Of a DNA stretch of 64,000 nucleotides, positions 16,647-27,159 are shown in pieces. The notes under the pieces were generated by a model. The model was not told where the DNA came from. It made no database searches and saw nothing but the letters and a program-made list of their open reading frames with translations. The DNA lies in the NCBI GenBank assembly GCA_003402285.1, contig QFXG01000028.1, forward strand, positions 171,422 to 235,421. Reading direction: 5' to 3'. The DNA comes from Candidatus Nitrotoga sp. SPKER (GTDB lineage: Bacteria; Pseudomonadota; Gammaproteobacteria; Burkholderiales; Gallionellaceae). How positions within the stretch are numbered: position 1 is the stretch's first letter; every line of letters begins with the position of its first letter. A program made the translations under genes and the position numbers.

Positions 16647-17737
16647 CGTAACCCCTTGCCTAACGAAGAACGATAGTTACGCGCGGATTCCAGGCTCGCA
16701 CTGACATCCGGCATTTCAATATTTATGCTGGATTCCCGCAACTTCTGCAAGGTCGTTACAGCCTGCACACCCAAGGGGGATTTGACATCAAAATAGCGCA
16801 CTATCCATTCTTGCGCCGACTGCAGATCATGTTTAAAGCTCTTTTCATCGCGCGACAACAAGCCAAGCCTTGCTGACAATAGGCGTAATTTCAAGTTCTC
16901 ACGCAAAAAGAACGTTTGTGTAGGAGACAATAGCGGCAACTCACGCTTCTGCATATTTTCAATGCGTACCAAGCGCTTCATGTCTTCCCAAATTTCTCGC
17001 ATTAACGTTTGCCATGCGCCCTCCTCACGTACCGCCGTGGTCGTAATGAACTTTTTTTCCTGTGGCACATGAGCAATGTCCTGTACCAGTGGCAAGGTAT
17101 CTACTTCGGCGATAAGATTATCAAGGCGGAAATTGATACCCGGCACATCCACATCTGGCAAGGTACGCAACTTGTCGATATCGCGACTGATCGCCTTACG
17201 CAATCCATTTAAGGCGGCACGATCCATGCGCTTAAGGCGATCATCGGCCTGCTGCATGGCAATTAACGCCGCTTTCACATTGGCAGAAAGTTGCAATTGC
17301 TGTCCAGCAATCAACAGCATCTGCTCCACTTCAGCCAGCACTGTCTCGTCGCGACTGCCGGATAAATCCTGATACAGTGACTCCAGTGCAGCACGCTGAT
17401 TTTGTGCTTGAGCAGAATGGGCTTCCAGCACACCGACTTTTACAGACAGCTCGCGCATGGACTCTTTTACTTGCGTCACTAACACTTGGTTGGCCTTGTT
17501 GTTACCATCCATTTCAGTCAAACGGCGCGCCAATTCTTGCTGCATATTATTAATCTGAAGGTGCGTGTCAAACCACTGCCATAAAAACACTATCAGTACC
17601 ACCGCCAGTACCACCTTCATAATACTCATACGGGTAATGATATTTTCCACTGAATTATGAGCCGAAGCGGCAGGCGCTACCCCAGTCTCCGGCAAGGCAG
17701 AATTAATTTCTTCGACGGGCGGCGCTTGCTTGGTCAT
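16643..17737 (-). CDS. hemX: HemX-like membrane protein (uroporphyrinogen-III cluster)
   Basis: A 364-residue protein with an N-terminal cytoplasmic tail, one membrane helix near residues 38-52 (VVLAVVLIVFLWQWF) and a long helical periplasmic part with coiled-coil character (residues 60-130). It matches the proteobacterial HemX family, sometimes annotated as a uroporphyrinogen-III C-methyltransferase although no methyltransferase motifs are visible here. It overlaps both hemD (4 nt) and hemY (4 nt), so the three are translationally coupled. Function is inferred from the conserved gene cluster. Confidence 0.88.
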   Translation of the reverse strand: MTKQAPPVEEINSALPETGVAPAASAHNSVENIITRMSIMKVVLAVVLIVFLWQWFDTHLQINNMQQELARRLTEMDGNNKANQVLVTQVKESMRELSVKVGVLEAHSAQAQNQRAALESLYQDLSGSRDETVLAEVEQMLLIAGQQLQLSANVKAALIAMQQADDRLKRMDRAALNGLRKAISRDIDKLRTLPDVDVPGINFRLDNLIAEVDTLPLVQDIAHVPQEKKFITTTAVREEGAWQTLMREIWEDMKRLVRIENMQKRELPLLSPTQTFFLRENLKLRLLSARLGLLSRDEKSFKHDLQSAQEWIVRYFDVKSPLGVQAVTTLQKLRESSINIEMPDVSASLESARNYRSSLGKGLR

Positions 17738-18642
17738 AGCTTATTTCCAATTCTGTTTGAAGCATTTTTCTGTGCCCATGCTATCAAACCCGATATCAAC
17801 CCGTCATCCCCTACTTCAGTCGGCACCACCTCGCTCCAACCCAACTGATATGCAGTTTCCGCAATGCGTGCATGCGTCACAAATAATGGCACAGTGGCAA
17901 GCCGTTTTTTCGCCATGCTATCCAGCATGGCCCACAGATAACCTAAAGCCTCACTGCTGGTTACTGTAATGGCATCTGGATTGGCAGCAAGTAACATGGT
18001 GGCATTCTGAAGCGGCTGGAAACGTTGGTAACAAGTGGCGTACTCAACCTTGGCGCCACGCGCTTTAAGGGTATCGCCCAATAATTCACGTCCCCCATTA
18101 CCACGAAAAATCACCACACGCCAGCCTGCGATTTGTTTTAATTCCGGTAACGCCAGCAATGCTTCGCTATCAAAACGATCCTGCGGCGCGATAACATTTT
18201 TTACACCATAATCGCATAGTGCGCGAACACTGCCTTGCCCTACCGTCGCAACTTTTAAGGTTGTTGGCAACGCATTATATTGTTTGATTGAAACACCAAC
18301 GTAACCCTCACCCGTATGATTACTCGCATCTGCTCCATTTTCAAGAGGAGAGGAGCGAGGAAAATCAAGCTGATTAAGGGAGAGGGGTTCGTTTGCAGCA
18401 TTAATCGCTTCCATGCCATAACGCACTGCATTGGGGCTAATAAAAACAGCAAGATCAAATTCATGCAGACGGATGATCAGCGCGCGCAAGGACTGCGAGT
18501 CAAGCACCGGACTAACTTCCAGCAGAGGGAACAAGATGGCTTGCCCGCCAGCCTGTGTTATGCGTTCTGTCAATTGTTTTGCCTGCTCGCGCGGACGGGT
18601 CACCACGATGTTTAATCCGGCTAGTGGCTGCTGTTGCATCAT
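17734..18642 (-). CDS. hemD: Uroporphyrinogen-III synthase
   Basis: HemD cyclises hydroxymethylbilane with ring-D inversion to uroporphyrinogen III. The 302-residue product starts MMQQQPLAGLNIVVTRPREQ, the classic HemD N-terminus, and contains FISPNAVRYGM near residue 74, VATVGQGSVRAL, VVIFRGNGGRELLGDTL, YATCYQRF and ITVTSSEALGYLW. The family is poorly conserved, but these blocks and its position between hemC and hemX make the call firm. A stretch near residues 85-120 (SLNQLDFPRSSPLENGADAS) looks like an insertion compared with shorter homologues. It lies 111 bp downstream of hemC. Confidence 0.92.
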   Translation of the reverse strand: MMQQQPLAGLNIVVTRPREQAKQLTERITQAGGQAILFPLLEVSPVLDSQSLRALIIRLHEFDLAVFISPNAVRYGMEAINAANEPLSLNQLDFPRSSPLENGADASNHTGEGYVGVSIKQYNALPTTLKVATVGQGSVRALCDYGVKNVIAPQDRFDSEALLALPELKQIAGWRVVIFRGNGGRELLGDTLKARGAKVEYATCYQRFQPLQNATMLLAANPDAITVTSSEALGYLWAMLDSMAKKRLATVPLFVTHARIAETAYQLGWSEVVPTEVGDDGLISGLIAWAQKNASNRIGNKL

Positions 18643-18753
18643 GCTAAAAACAAATTTTGTTTTGTTACAGTCATTGGCAATAAAATATATTTACCAAAAC
18701 AAATTGTATTCTTTTGATCTTGCTGTCTCTGTAGTGAATTGTTGTGTTAAATT

Positions 18754-19698
18754 TCATAGGGTAGCAAGAATTTCATCTGCGCCCTGTGCGCGTAAAGCTT
18801 GCGCCACGGCATTACCTAATGCCTCAGGATCGGCGGTTGTACCACATAGTTCAGCATGCGCCATGCGCTTGCCATCCGGGCTGCCGACGAAACCTCGCAA
18901 ACGTAGCTCATTACCAACTATTTCTGCAAAGCCACCTAGCGGCACTTGACAACTACCCGCCAGCGCACGGCTCAAGGCACGTTCCGCTTGCACGCAAGCA
19001 GCAGTGCCCGCATGGTGCAGTGGTCGCAATAGTACTTCCAGATCAGGGCGAGAAATAAGACATTCAATGCCTAGTGCACCCTGACCAACTGCCGGCAGAC
19101 TATTCTCAGGAGAAATTAAATCGCGAATACGATCGCCCAAGCCCAAACGCTTCAAACCCGCAGCGGCGAGGATAATGGCGGCGTATTTGCCTTCATCCAG
19201 TTTGCGCAAACGGGTCTGCACATTACCTCGCAATGATTCAATTTTCAGGTGCGGGAAACGTGCGCGTAACTGACTTTCGCGGCGTAAGCTGGAAGTGCCG
19301 ACCACACTGCCCGGCGGTAACGCTTCGAGATTAGCATGGTAATTAGACACAAAAGCATCACGTGCATCTTCACGCTCGCCAATACAGGCCAACATAAACC
19401 CCTGTGGCAAATGCATGGGCATATCCTTCAGCGAGTGCACCGCAATATCAGCACGTCCATCTTCCAGCGCAGTCTCAAGCTCTTTTACAAATAAACCCTT
19501 ACCACCAATTTTAGACAGCGTTACATCAAGAATTTGATCACCTTGCGTGGTCATGCCCAATATGCTGATTTCAGTTTGTTGGTATAATGCGCGCAGCCGA
19601 TCACGGATAAATTCTGCCTGCCACATTGCCAACGCGCTTTCACGCGATACGATGACCAGTTTTGCGGGGACAATTTGCGCCTGAGGTACCTGATTCAT
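18754..19698 (-). CDS. hemC: Porphobilinogen deaminase (hydroxymethylbilane synthase)
   Basis: HemC polymerises four porphobilinogen units into hydroxymethylbilane. The ATG at 19698 gives 314 residues and is preceded by AGGAAA. Signatures are [14 protein letters not shown] at the N-terminus, [55 protein letters not shown] and the dipyrromethane-cofactor cysteine in [14 protein letters not shown]. It is divergent from ppc across about 100 bp that must hold both promoters. It heads the hemC-hemD-hemX-hemY cluster. Confidence 0.96.
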   Translation of the reverse strand: MNQVPQAQIVPAKLVIVSRESALAMWQAEFIRDRLRALYQQTEISILGMTTQGDQILDVTLSKIGGKGLFVKELETALEDGRADIAVHSLKDMPMHLPQGFMLACIGEREDARDAFVSNYHANLEALPPGSVVGTSSLRRESQLRARFPHLKIESLRGNVQTRLRKLDEGKYAAIILAAAGLKRLGLGDRIRDLISPENSLPAVGQGALGIECLISRPDLEVLLRPLHHAGTAACVQAERALSRALAGSCQVPLGGFAEIVGNELRLRGFVGSPDGKRMAHAELCGTTADPEALGNAVAQALRAQGADEILATL

Positions 19699-19797
19699 TG
19701 TTTTTCCTGAATCTTTAGTTGTAAATTCGATTGCGCCGCATTCTAACATGAGCCTATTGCGCGCGCGTTACACCGTATGCTGTAGAACCCCTGTTTT

Positions 19798-22584
19798 ATG
19801 AAGATAAACGCCATGAACTTGCTTGCCACGCCTGCTGACATATCATTTAAAGACATACCACTACGTGAAGACATTCGCCTGCTCGGACGTATCCTGGGGG
19901 ACACCCTGCGCGAACAGGAGGGCGATAAAACTTTCGACTTAGTCGAGAACGTGCGACGCTGTGCAGTGCTTTTCCGCAAAACACAAGATGAGCGCGATCG
20001 CCACCAACTGGAACAAATTCTGGACGCGTTGTCACCGCGCGACACGTTGTCCGTAGTGCGTGCTTTCAGTTACTTCTCGCAACTATCCAACATTGCCGAA
20101 GACCTGCACCACAACCGTCGTCGCCGTGCACATCTCAATGCTGGCTCACCGCCACAAGAAGGAAGTGTGCAACTTGCTCTCGATCGTATACAGGACAAAA
20201 ATATTTCTGCCGAGGCGATACAGACTTTTCTCAACAAGGCACTGATCTCACCGGTGCTGACCGCTCATCCTACTGAGGTGCAGCGCAAAAGCATTCTCGA
20301 CTGCCAGCTAATCATCGCGAGCCTGCTATCAGACCGTGATCGAATCGACATGACGCCGGACGAGCTTGCCGATAATGAAGAAGCACTGCGCCGCTTCGTG
20401 CTAATTCTGTGGCACACACGCATGTTACGTACCTCCAAATTAACAGTGCCAGATGAAATAAAGAATGGACTAGCCTATTATCGCTATACCTTTCTCAGTG
20501 AAATTCCCAAGATTTATGCCAGCCTGGAAAAGCAGATAGAAGCGCGCTTCGACAAGCGCCTGCGCATTCCGCCATTTCTTCGCATCGGTAGCTGGATCGG
20601 CGGCGATCGCGACGGCAATCCATTCGTCACACACCAGGTCATGCTAGATGCGGCAATGCGGCATTCAGCTACCGTACTGGAATATTATCTGGAGGAAACC
20701 CATCTGCTTGGTACACGACTGAGTCTGTCTACCCGGCTGGTAAAAGTCAGCCAGGAGTTAGAGGCGTTTGCCGCACAATCACCGGACAAAGCGGTCAGTC
20801 GAGAAGATGAACCGTATCGCCGCGTGCTGATCGCCATCTACTCGCGTCTGGTGGCTACAACAGAACAACTTGGACATCACGTTAAACATCTGCGTGCCGT
20901 TGGCCAAAATGCCAAACCTTACGCTAATGCACAAGAATACATAGCCGACCTTGACATTATTATTCACTCGCTGGAACAACACGGCGCGTTGTACCTGGCA
21001 CACGGACGAGTGGCTTATCTGCGACGTGCCGTCGAAGTATTTGGCTTCCATCTCGCACCGCTGGATATGCGTCAGCACAGCGGTGTGCATGAACAAGTAG
21101 TGAGTGAGTTACTCGCCAAGGCAGGTACCATTAATTACCTCCAGCTGGATGAGGCAGGCCGTGACAGTGCTTTAATTATGGCATTGCAGACAGGCACGGT
21201 ATTAGCCAACGATCTAGAGCTGTTCTCCGATACCGTACAAGGCGAGCTGCAACTAATGCAAGTGGCTGCCGAAATTCACCATCGCTTCGGTCACGTAGCA
21301 CTGCCCAATTACATCATTTCCAAGACTGATTCAGTAAGTGACCTGCTCGAAGTGGCACTCATGCTACAACAGATGGGCTTGCTGAATAACGGTCATGAGC
21401 TGCACGTCAACATCATTCCGCTATTTGAGACCATCACTGACTTGCGCAATTGCGGCGTAATCATGAACGAGTTATTTTCTATTCCGTTCTACCGCGAACT
21501 GCTCAAGAGCCGCGATGACACACAAGAAGTCATGCTGGGCTATTCAGACAGTAACAAAGATGGCGGTTACCTTACCGCCAATTGGGAACTCTATAAGGCT
21601 GAACTCGAACTGGTTAAAGTGTTCAAGAAGCATGGCATTGAATTGCGCCTCTTTCATGGCCGTGGCGGTACGGTAGGGCGCGGGGGCGGTCCAAGCTACG
21701 AGGCCATTCTGGCGCAGCCTCCAGGCAGCGTAAACGCTCAAATTCGCATCACTGAACAAGGCGAAGTTATCGCCAGCAAATATTCCGATCCGGAAATTGG
21801 ACGACGCAATTTGGAGACGCTTATCGCCGCCACCATGGAAGCCACACTATTACATCACCACGGCGATGATAATGGCAGCACCATGCCAGAATACCTCCGC
21901 ATTGGGGAAGCGCTCAGTCTGGATGCCTTCGCCGCCTACCGCAAACTGGTTTATGAAACTCCCGGTTTTACCGATTATTTTTTCGCTGCCACACCCATCC
22001 GAGAAATTGCTGAGCTCAACATCGGCAGTCGCCCTTCTTCACGCAAGGCATCCAACAACATCGAAGATTTACGCGCTATTCCGTGGGTATTCAGTTGGAG
22101 TTTGAACCGCGTACTATTGCCCGGCTGGTACGGCTTTGGCAGCGCAATACAACAATTTATCGAACGTGAAGGCGAGGCCGGACTGCAACAACTACAGGCC
22201 ATGTATACAAATTGGGCATTTTTTCGCGGTCTACTCTCCAATATGGACATGGTTCTATCCAAAACTGATATGGGCATCGCCTCACGCTATGCCGAGCTGG
22301 TGCCGGACGAAAACTTGCGTCATACCGTCTTCCTCATGATAGAAACAGAATGGCAACGCACTGTCGATATGCTATTAGCAATTACCGGTGCAACCACTTT
22401 GCTGGAAAGCAACCCAACCTTGGCACGCAGTCTTACCACACGTACTCCCTACATCGACCCGCTTAACCACCTGCAAGTTGGGCTATTACACCGTCATCGC
22501 TCGGGCGATACCCACCATCTGGTGAAACGTGCAATACACCTGACCATTAACGGAATTGCGGCGGGATTGCGGAATAGCGGATAG
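19798..22584 (+). CDS. ppc: Phosphoenolpyruvate carboxylase
   Basis: Ppc carboxylates phosphoenolpyruvate to oxaloacetate, an anaplerotic reaction. The length of 928 residues is typical. The catalytic histidine is H157 in VLTAHPTEVQRKS; the second signature is VMLGYSDSNKDGGYLTAN (bicarbonate/PEP site) and FHGRGGTVGRGGGP forms the glycine-rich loop. The C-terminus ends in the required asparagine-containing tail (INGIAAGLRNSG). An intrinsic terminator follows at 22586. It is divergent from hemC, as in many betaproteobacteria. Confidence 0.97.
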   Translation: MKINAMNLLATPADISFKDIPLREDIRLLGRILGDTLREQEGDKTFDLVENVRRCAVLFRKTQDERDRHQLEQILDALSPRDTLSVVRAFSYFSQLSNIAEDLHHNRRRRAHLNAGSPPQEGSVQLALDRIQDKNISAEAIQTFLNKALISPVLTAHPTEVQRKSILDCQLIIASLLSDRDRIDMTPDELADNEEALRRFVLILWHTRMLRTSKLTVPDEIKNGLAYYRYTFLSEIPKIYASLEKQIEARFDKRLRIPPFLRIGSWIGGDRDGNPFVTHQVMLDAAMRHSATVLEYYLEETHLLGTRLSLSTRLVKVSQELEAFAAQSPDKAVSREDEPYRRVLIAIYSRLVATTEQLGHHVKHLRAVGQNAKPYANAQEYIADLDIIIHSLEQHGALYLAHGRVAYLRRAVEVFGFHLAPLDMRQHSGVHEQVVSELLAKAGTINYLQLDEAGRDSALIMALQTGTVLANDLELFSDTVQGELQLMQVAAEIHHRFGHVALPNYIISKTDSVSDLLEVALMLQQMGLLNNGHELHVNIIPLFETITDLRNCGVIMNELFSIPFYRELLKSRDDTQEVMLGYSDSNKDGGYLTANWELYKAELELVKVFKKHGIELRLFHGRGGTVGRGGGPSYEAILAQPPGSVNAQIRITEQGEVIASKYSDPEIGRRNLETLIAATMEATLLHHHGDDNGSTMPEYLRIGEALSLDAFAAYRKLVYETPGFTDYFFAATPIREIAELNIGSRPSSRKASNNIEDLRAIPWVFSWSLNRVLLPGWYGFGSAIQQFIEREGEAGLQQLQAMYTNWAFFRGLLSNMDMVLSKTDMGIASRYAELVPDENLRHTVFLMIETEWQRTVDMLLAITGATTLLESNPTLARSLTTRTPYIDPLNHLQVGLLHRHRSGDTHHLVKRAIHLTINGIAAGLRNSG

Positions 22585-22585
22585 T

Positions 22586-22615
22586 TGAAGGCAAAATTAT
22601 TGCCCTTCATTTTTT
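22586..22615 (+). terminator. Intrinsic terminator of ppc
   Basis: A stem of TGAAGGCAA and TTGCCCTTCA (one bulged C) with an AATTA-type loop is followed by six T at 22610-22615. It begins 2 bp after the ppc stop codon. Confidence 0.75.
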
Positions 22616-22739
22616 AAGTAAATTTTGGGAGGATTTTTAATACACGAAAGCATGTTTACTGATTTTTACATGCACTCTGTTTGCAATAAACTTTAGTTTT
22701 GGTTGGTTCGGCAAAATGAATGAAGCGTGATCAGACGGA

Positions 22740-23504
22740 CTAACCAAACTCTTTTACAATAAACTGCTGCCTGCGACTAATCAATAACATCTCATTCAAG
22801 TGCTTGAGATTGACTGTCCAATGTGATTCGCCGCTTTTTTCATCGACAACTTTTTCAAAACCGACAATCTCGTTTTTCGCCACCAAGCAATTGCGATGGA
22901 TACGAATGAAACGTGCAGTAAATTCCTTTTCCAGCGCGGCAAGCGATTCTTCAATCAGGTACTCACGTTCGACTGTACGCACAGTAATGTATTTCAGCTC
23001 GGCACGCAGATACAGCACTTGCTCAATAGGAAGAAGATGGATCTTGCCACGTTCGTGAATAGCAAGGTTTTTACGCGGCTCAGGAGCAAGCTCCTGCAAT
23101 TTTGCAATCGCTAAAGGCATGGCAGAACGGGCACGAATGAGGGCCTCAGATAAACGCCCAAGTCGGATAGGTTTAAGTAAATAGTCAACGGCATGCAACT
23201 CAAACGCCTGAATGGCATAAACATCATAAGCTGTAGTAAAAATAACTGCTGGCGGCTTAGGCAGCTTGTTGAGATGCTGTGCCAGCTCGACTCCATCCAT
23301 TCTCGGCATCCGGATATCTACCAGTACCACATCCACTTGTACTTCAGATAATTTATCCAGCGCCTCGTGTCCATTGCCTGCTTCACCTACCAGTTTCAGC
23401 GGCAGTTGCTCAGCACAATCGGTAAGCAGATCCTTAAGGCGATTGCGTGCAGGCGGCTCGTCATCCACTATAAAAACAGTGAGGGGGATTTCAACATCGT
23501 TCAT
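22740..23504 (-). CDS. algR: LytTR-family response regulator (AlgR-like)
   Basis: This 254-residue regulator has an N-terminal receiver domain (residues about 8-125) with the phospho-acceptor D63 in VVLVDIRMPRMDG, the acidic pair in FIVDDEPPAR, the conserved T in IFTTAYDVYAI and K in DYLLKPIRL. A C-terminal LytTR DNA-binding domain (about 145-250) includes YLRAELKYITVRT and FIRIHRNCLVAK. A strong AAGGAG site precedes the ATG. Its partner kinase (algZ-like) lies 71 bp upstream on the same strand. Proximity to hemC and argH matches the gene order in Pseudomonas. The targets are not evident. Confidence 0.9.
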   Translation of the reverse strand: MNDVEIPLTVFIVDDEPPARNRLKDLLTDCAEQLPLKLVGEAGNGHEALDKLSEVQVDVVLVDIRMPRMDGVELAQHLNKLPKPPAVIFTTAYDVYAIQAFELHAVDYLLKPIRLGRLSEALIRARSAMPLAIAKLQELAPEPRKNLAIHERGKIHLLPIEQVLYLRAELKYITVRTVEREYLIEESLAALEKEFTARFIRIHRNCLVAKNEIVGFEKVVDEKSGESHWTVNLKHLNEMLLISRRQQFIVKEFG

Positions 23505-23575
23505 TGAACTCTCCTTAAAGTTTAATCAAAGCAATGTAGACTTTTTTCCCACGCAAAAGTTTTACCCTTATTTTG

Positions 23576-24628
23576 TCAAGAGACAGGAAGTGACTGGGAA
23601 AGTTCCTTAACATAGGGCAGCTTGATATGCACGCGATAAAAATCCTTACCAATTTCAACTTTATAACTTGCTTCAACATCGAATTGCAGCGCCAAACGTT
23701 CACGTATATTGCTCAATGCTATTTTGTTGCCTACATGATGGCTACCTTGCGCCTGACGCGGATTATATATTTCAAGGTGCATTTCATTGCCGTTGCAATA
23801 TAGCTTGATCTCGACAATCCCACCCTCGGCCAGCGGCTCAATGCCGTGATATACGGCATTTTCAAGTAATGGCTGCAATATCAGCGGTGGCAGTAACGCA
23901 TCACCCGGCATATTGTCGGCATACCAATTTACCTTGAGGCGTTCACCCAAGCGTAATTGTTCCAACGCAAGATATTGACGCGCAAGCGCCACTTCTTGTC
24001 GCACAGTTACTAAAGCGCCCTCGTGTGCCATTGCCATACGAAACAGATCAGCCATATCTTCCAATGCGGTTTCAGCACGCTTGGGGTTGGCGCGAACAAT
24101 ACCCAACACTGCATTGATACTGTTAAAAAGGAAGTGCGGACGGATACGAGCCTGCAAGGCTTGCAAACGCGCCTTATCCAGGGCAGGGGAAAATGCATGG
24201 GCACGAAATTGAAAATAGGCTAACAAAAGGCTCGCAATAACACTACTGAGCAAGGCGTTACGCCAATAATGAAAATGTCCATAATCACCAGTGGAAATGT
24301 ACAGCCTGCTTCCCAAATGATAAATCATCAGTGTGACGGACACTGCCAATAGTATTACTACCGTGGCGCCCCGCTTGTAGGACAGCCGTACTAACCAGGA
24401 ATTAAACATGAACAACAGTAATAAACTCAACAATAACACCGGCAGAAGCAGCATAGAAATGTCTATTAGGCGCTTCAGAATATCGTGCCAGGATGATGCT
24501 TGTGCAATGGCAACCAACACTACCATACCATTGACTAACACCAAGCTACGCAATATAACACCCCAGTTACGAAAATCGGGTAACGCATCGGACAGCGTGT
24601 TTTGATTTATACTTTGCACATTTGGCAT
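23576..24628 (-). CDS. algZ: Sensor histidine kinase, AlgZ/LytS-like
   Basis: A 350-residue kinase of the His_kinase (LytS/YehU) class. Four hydrophobic segments occupy roughly residues 25-160, then a cytoplasmic kinase domain starts with LQALQARIRPHFLFNSINAV, where the phosphorylated His sits, and the ATP-binding part shows LILQPLLENAVYHGIEPL and GNKIALSNIRERL. The start at 24628 (MPNVQSINQ) follows an AGAGG site and avoids overlapping argH; longer frames run into the argH start. It is predicted to phosphorylate the AlgR-like regulator downstream. Confidence 0.88.
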   Translation of the reverse strand: MPNVQSINQNTLSDALPDFRNWGVILRSLVLVNGMVVLVAIAQASSWHDILKRLIDISMLLLPVLLLSLLLLFMFNSWLVRLSYKRGATVVILLAVSVTLMIYHLGSRLYISTGDYGHFHYWRNALLSSVIASLLLAYFQFRAHAFSPALDKARLQALQARIRPHFLFNSINAVLGIVRANPKRAETALEDMADLFRMAMAHEGALVTVRQEVALARQYLALEQLRLGERLKVNWYADNMPGDALLPPLILQPLLENAVYHGIEPLAEGGIVEIKLYCNGNEMHLEIYNPRQAQGSHHVGNKIALSNIRERLALQFDVEASYKVEIGKDFYRVHIKLPYVKELSQSLPVS

Positions 24629-24673
24629 GACAGATATACCTCTGTATATACCGCACATTCTGGACAATAGACG

Positions 24674-26068
24674 ATGACGATGCAAGACAAAAAAACCTGG
24701 TCCGGACGATTTACCGAACCAGTTGCCGAACTGGTAAAGCGTTATACAGCTTCGGTAGAGTTTGATAAACGACTGGCACCGTTCGATATTCATGCATCGC
24801 TGGCGCATGCACAAATGCTGGAAGCATGCGGCATCATCACGACGCAGGATTTAACTGATATCCGCCGTGGCATGACACAAATCGAAGATGAGATTCTCAA
24901 TAACACATTCGTTTGGTCACTCGATTTAGAGGATGTGCATCTCAATATCGAAAAACGCCTGACCACGCTTGTGGGTGACGCTGGTAAGCGTTTGCATACC
25001 GGGCGTTCGCGCAACGACCAAGTGGCAACCGATGTGCGCCTGTATTTACGCCACGCCATCAACGAACTACATGAACTTATACGCGGTTTGCAATCTGCAA
25101 TCATTGATCTTGCCATACAGCATACAAACACCATCATGCCCGGCTATACCCATTTACAGGTAGCGCAGCCGGTGAGTTTCGCGCATCACCTGATGGCGTA
25201 TTTTGAGATGCTTAAGCGCGATGCGGAACGCATTATCGATTGTCGAAAGCGTGTCAATCGCCTGCCACTTGGTGCAGCTGCATTGGCTGGCACCAGTTAC
25301 CCAGTTAAACGCGAGATGGTGGCAGAACTCCTTGGTTTCGACGGCGTGTGTGAAAACTCTCTGGATGCCGTATCCGATCGCGATTTCGCCATCGAATTTA
25401 CCGCTTGCGCAGCACTTACCATGACACATTTATCGCGCTTGTCAGAAGAATTGATCCTGTGGATGAATCCACGCTTCGGCTTCATCGACATTGCCGATCG
25501 TTTCTGCACGGGATCTTCCATCATGCCGCAGAAAAAAAACCCAGACGTACCGGAACTGGTACGTGGCAAAACCGGCCGCGTGAACGGCAATCTAGTCACA
25601 TTATTGACACTGATGAAAGGCCAGCCCCTGGCCTACAATAAAGACAACCAGGAAGATAAAGAACCCCTATTCGATACAGTAGATACACTCACTCAAACAT
25701 TACGCATCTACGCCGACATGGTCGGTGGCATCACTGTCAAACCCGCAGCCATGCGCGAAGCTGCGTTGCAAGGTTATGCCACGGCCACAGACTTGGCTGA
25801 TTATTTGGTAAAGAAGGGGTTGCCGTTTCGTGATGCACACGAAGCCGTCGCACGGGTGGTGCGCTTTGCCGAGCAGCGCAATTGCGACCTGAGCGATCTA
25901 AAGCTGGAGGAATTACAACAATTCTCGACACTCATTGCAGACGACATCTACTCTGTACTCACACTGGAAGGTTCATTGGCAGGCCGCAATCACATTGGTG
26001 GCACTGCGCCTCAACAGGTTGAAGCTGCTATCGCACGCGCACGTAAACATCTCGCAGGGCCAAATTAA
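24674..26068 (+). CDS. argH: Argininosuccinate lyase
   Basis: ArgH cleaves argininosuccinate to arginine and fumarate, the last step of arginine synthesis. The 464-residue length is standard. Landmarks are [20 protein letters not shown] at the N-terminus, [38 protein letters not shown] with the catalytic His, and the fumarase/lyase signature [19 protein letters not shown] with the catalytic Ser loop. ATG codons at 24674 and 24680 are both possible and neither has a clear ribosome binding site. It is divergent from the algZ-like kinase; only 45 bp separate the two starts. Confidence 0.96.
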   Translation: MTMQDKKTWSGRFTEPVAELVKRYTASVEFDKRLAPFDIHASLAHAQMLEACGIITTQDLTDIRRGMTQIEDEILNNTFVWSLDLEDVHLNIEKRLTTLVGDAGKRLHTGRSRNDQVATDVRLYLRHAINELHELIRGLQSAIIDLAIQHTNTIMPGYTHLQVAQPVSFAHHLMAYFEMLKRDAERIIDCRKRVNRLPLGAAALAGTSYPVKREMVAELLGFDGVCENSLDAVSDRDFAIEFTACAALTMTHLSRLSEELILWMNPRFGFIDIADRFCTGSSIMPQKKNPDVPELVRGKTGRVNGNLVTLLTLMKGQPLAYNKDNQEDKEPLFDTVDTLTQTLRIYADMVGGITVKPAAMREAALQGYATATDLADYLVKKGLPFRDAHEAVARVVRFAEQRNCDLSDLKLEELQQFSTLIADDIYSVLTLEGSLAGRNHIGGTAPQQVEAAIARARKHLAGPN

Positions 26069-26077
26069 ACATTAAAA

Positions 26078-26097
26078 AGGCGACCTCACGGTCGCCT
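26078..26097 (-). terminator. Intrinsic terminator between argH and grxD
   Basis: An 8-bp perfect stem (AGGCGACC and GGTCGCCT, loop TCAC) lies between the convergent argH and grxD genes. On the minus strand it is followed by TTTTTAATG, so it best fits termination of grxD. On the plus strand only A's follow, so any effect on argH would be weak. Confidence 0.75.
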
Positions 26098-26122
26098 AAA
26101 AATCAATACCTAATAAATTTCT

Positions 26123-26431
26123 TTATGAACGAAGCAGCGTCTGTAGCTCTCCATTGTTATACATCTCACTCACGATATCGGAACCACCGACAAATTTGCC
26201 GTGAACATAGAGCTGAGGAACCGTTGGCCAATCAGAGTAGTCTTTAATACCTTGGCGAATTTCCGGATCAGCAAGCACATTAACGGCAAAAATCCCTGTC
26301 ACGCCACATGCATTAAGCGTTTGTACTACATTGGCAGAAAATCCACATTGTGGAGATTGTGGTGTACCTTTCATATATAACACCACAGGATTACTGGTTA
26401 CCTGTTCTTTGATGAGCGTTTGTACGTCCAT
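26123..26431 (-). CDS. grxD: Monothiol glutaredoxin Grx4-type
   Basis: This 102-residue protein is a CGFS-type monothiol glutaredoxin that binds a [2Fe-2S] cluster with glutathione and carries Fe-S clusters to targets. The active-site motif is CGFS at residues 29-32, followed by the cis-Pro segment [20 protein letters not shown]. The length and sequence are typical of GrxD. AGAGG precedes the ATG. In many betaproteobacteria grxD follows prmC; here it lies apart, convergent to argH. Confidence 0.94.
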   Translation of the reverse strand: MDVQTLIKEQVTSNPVVLYMKGTPQSPQCGFSANVVQTLNACGVTGIFAVNVLADPEIRQGIKDYSDWPTVPQLYVHGKFVGGSDIVSEMYNNGELQTLLRS

Positions 26432-26643
26432 GATTATAGCCTCTAAAAATTAGTTGAGTGATTCACTGGGTATATTAGCAGCACGTTCATTGCCGGGTCA
26501 AGGATCAAGCAAATGCTGGTTAGTATTTTCTACTGACATTCACCCCACCCATAGAACGATGCCACGCAGATTTAACAGTCACAAAGAAGGCATAGTCATC
26601 GCTTGCTATATATTTTGCATCCCGCTTAAACATAGTGATAAGG

Positions 26644-26925
26644 CTATAGCACGCCTCGTTCAATCTCGTGAAGGTAAATAAAATCCGGTGCTTTTACACC
26701 TGCTTTTTTCCTGATTTTCACCAATTCTGCAGATTCAAAAAAACGCCGGGCATTGTCCAGTGATGACCACTCTGAAAAGTGGACAATGTTATTTGCATCG
26801 TTATCATAACGCAGCAACTGATAGCTGATTTCTCCCGCCTGCTTTCTAATAGACACTGCTTGGTCAAATACCACTTTCCATGCTGGGTAAGACTCGACTT
26901 CATGAATAATTAAAACGTATTGCAT
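26644..26925 (-). CDS. Antibiotic biosynthesis monooxygenase (ABM)-like dimeric alpha-beta barrel protein
   Basis: A 93-residue protein with the ferredoxin-like pattern of ABM-type dimeric alpha-beta barrels: YVLIIHEVESYPAWKVVFDQ at the N-terminus, a central strand with NIVHFSEWSSLDNARRFFES and a C-terminal APDFIYLHEI. No cofactor residues are needed in this family, and roles range from monooxygenase to stress response. A strong GGGAGG site precedes the ATG at 26925. It lies in an accessory stretch and has no clear functional partner. The family assignment is by pattern only. Confidence 0.6.
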   Translation of the reverse strand: MQYVLIIHEVESYPAWKVVFDQAVSIRKQAGEISYQLLRYDNDANNIVHFSEWSSLDNARRFFESAELVKIRKKAGVKAPDFIYLHEIERGVL

Positions 26926-27159
26926 AAACCTCCCTGATTAATAGCCTTGGCGTAAGACTTCATGTTTTTTGAATCATTTAAACTATATCCCTACACGATT
27001 CCAATCACCCTTGTTGCGATATAGTCGCTTTGCTGGATTCGAATGATATGCCGCGTTAACAAGACGCGCTAATACCTCAAAATCCGAATTGCTGGCTATG
27101 CGGAATGTATCAATACACCTGTTGCGGGTTGAAGGTCGCTGTCGACTTCCGGACTCGGT
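26926..27159. other. Intergenic region without recognised gene
   Basis: These 234 bases between the ABM-like and VOC genes contain no convincing open frame, RNA gene or terminator. Confidence 0.5.
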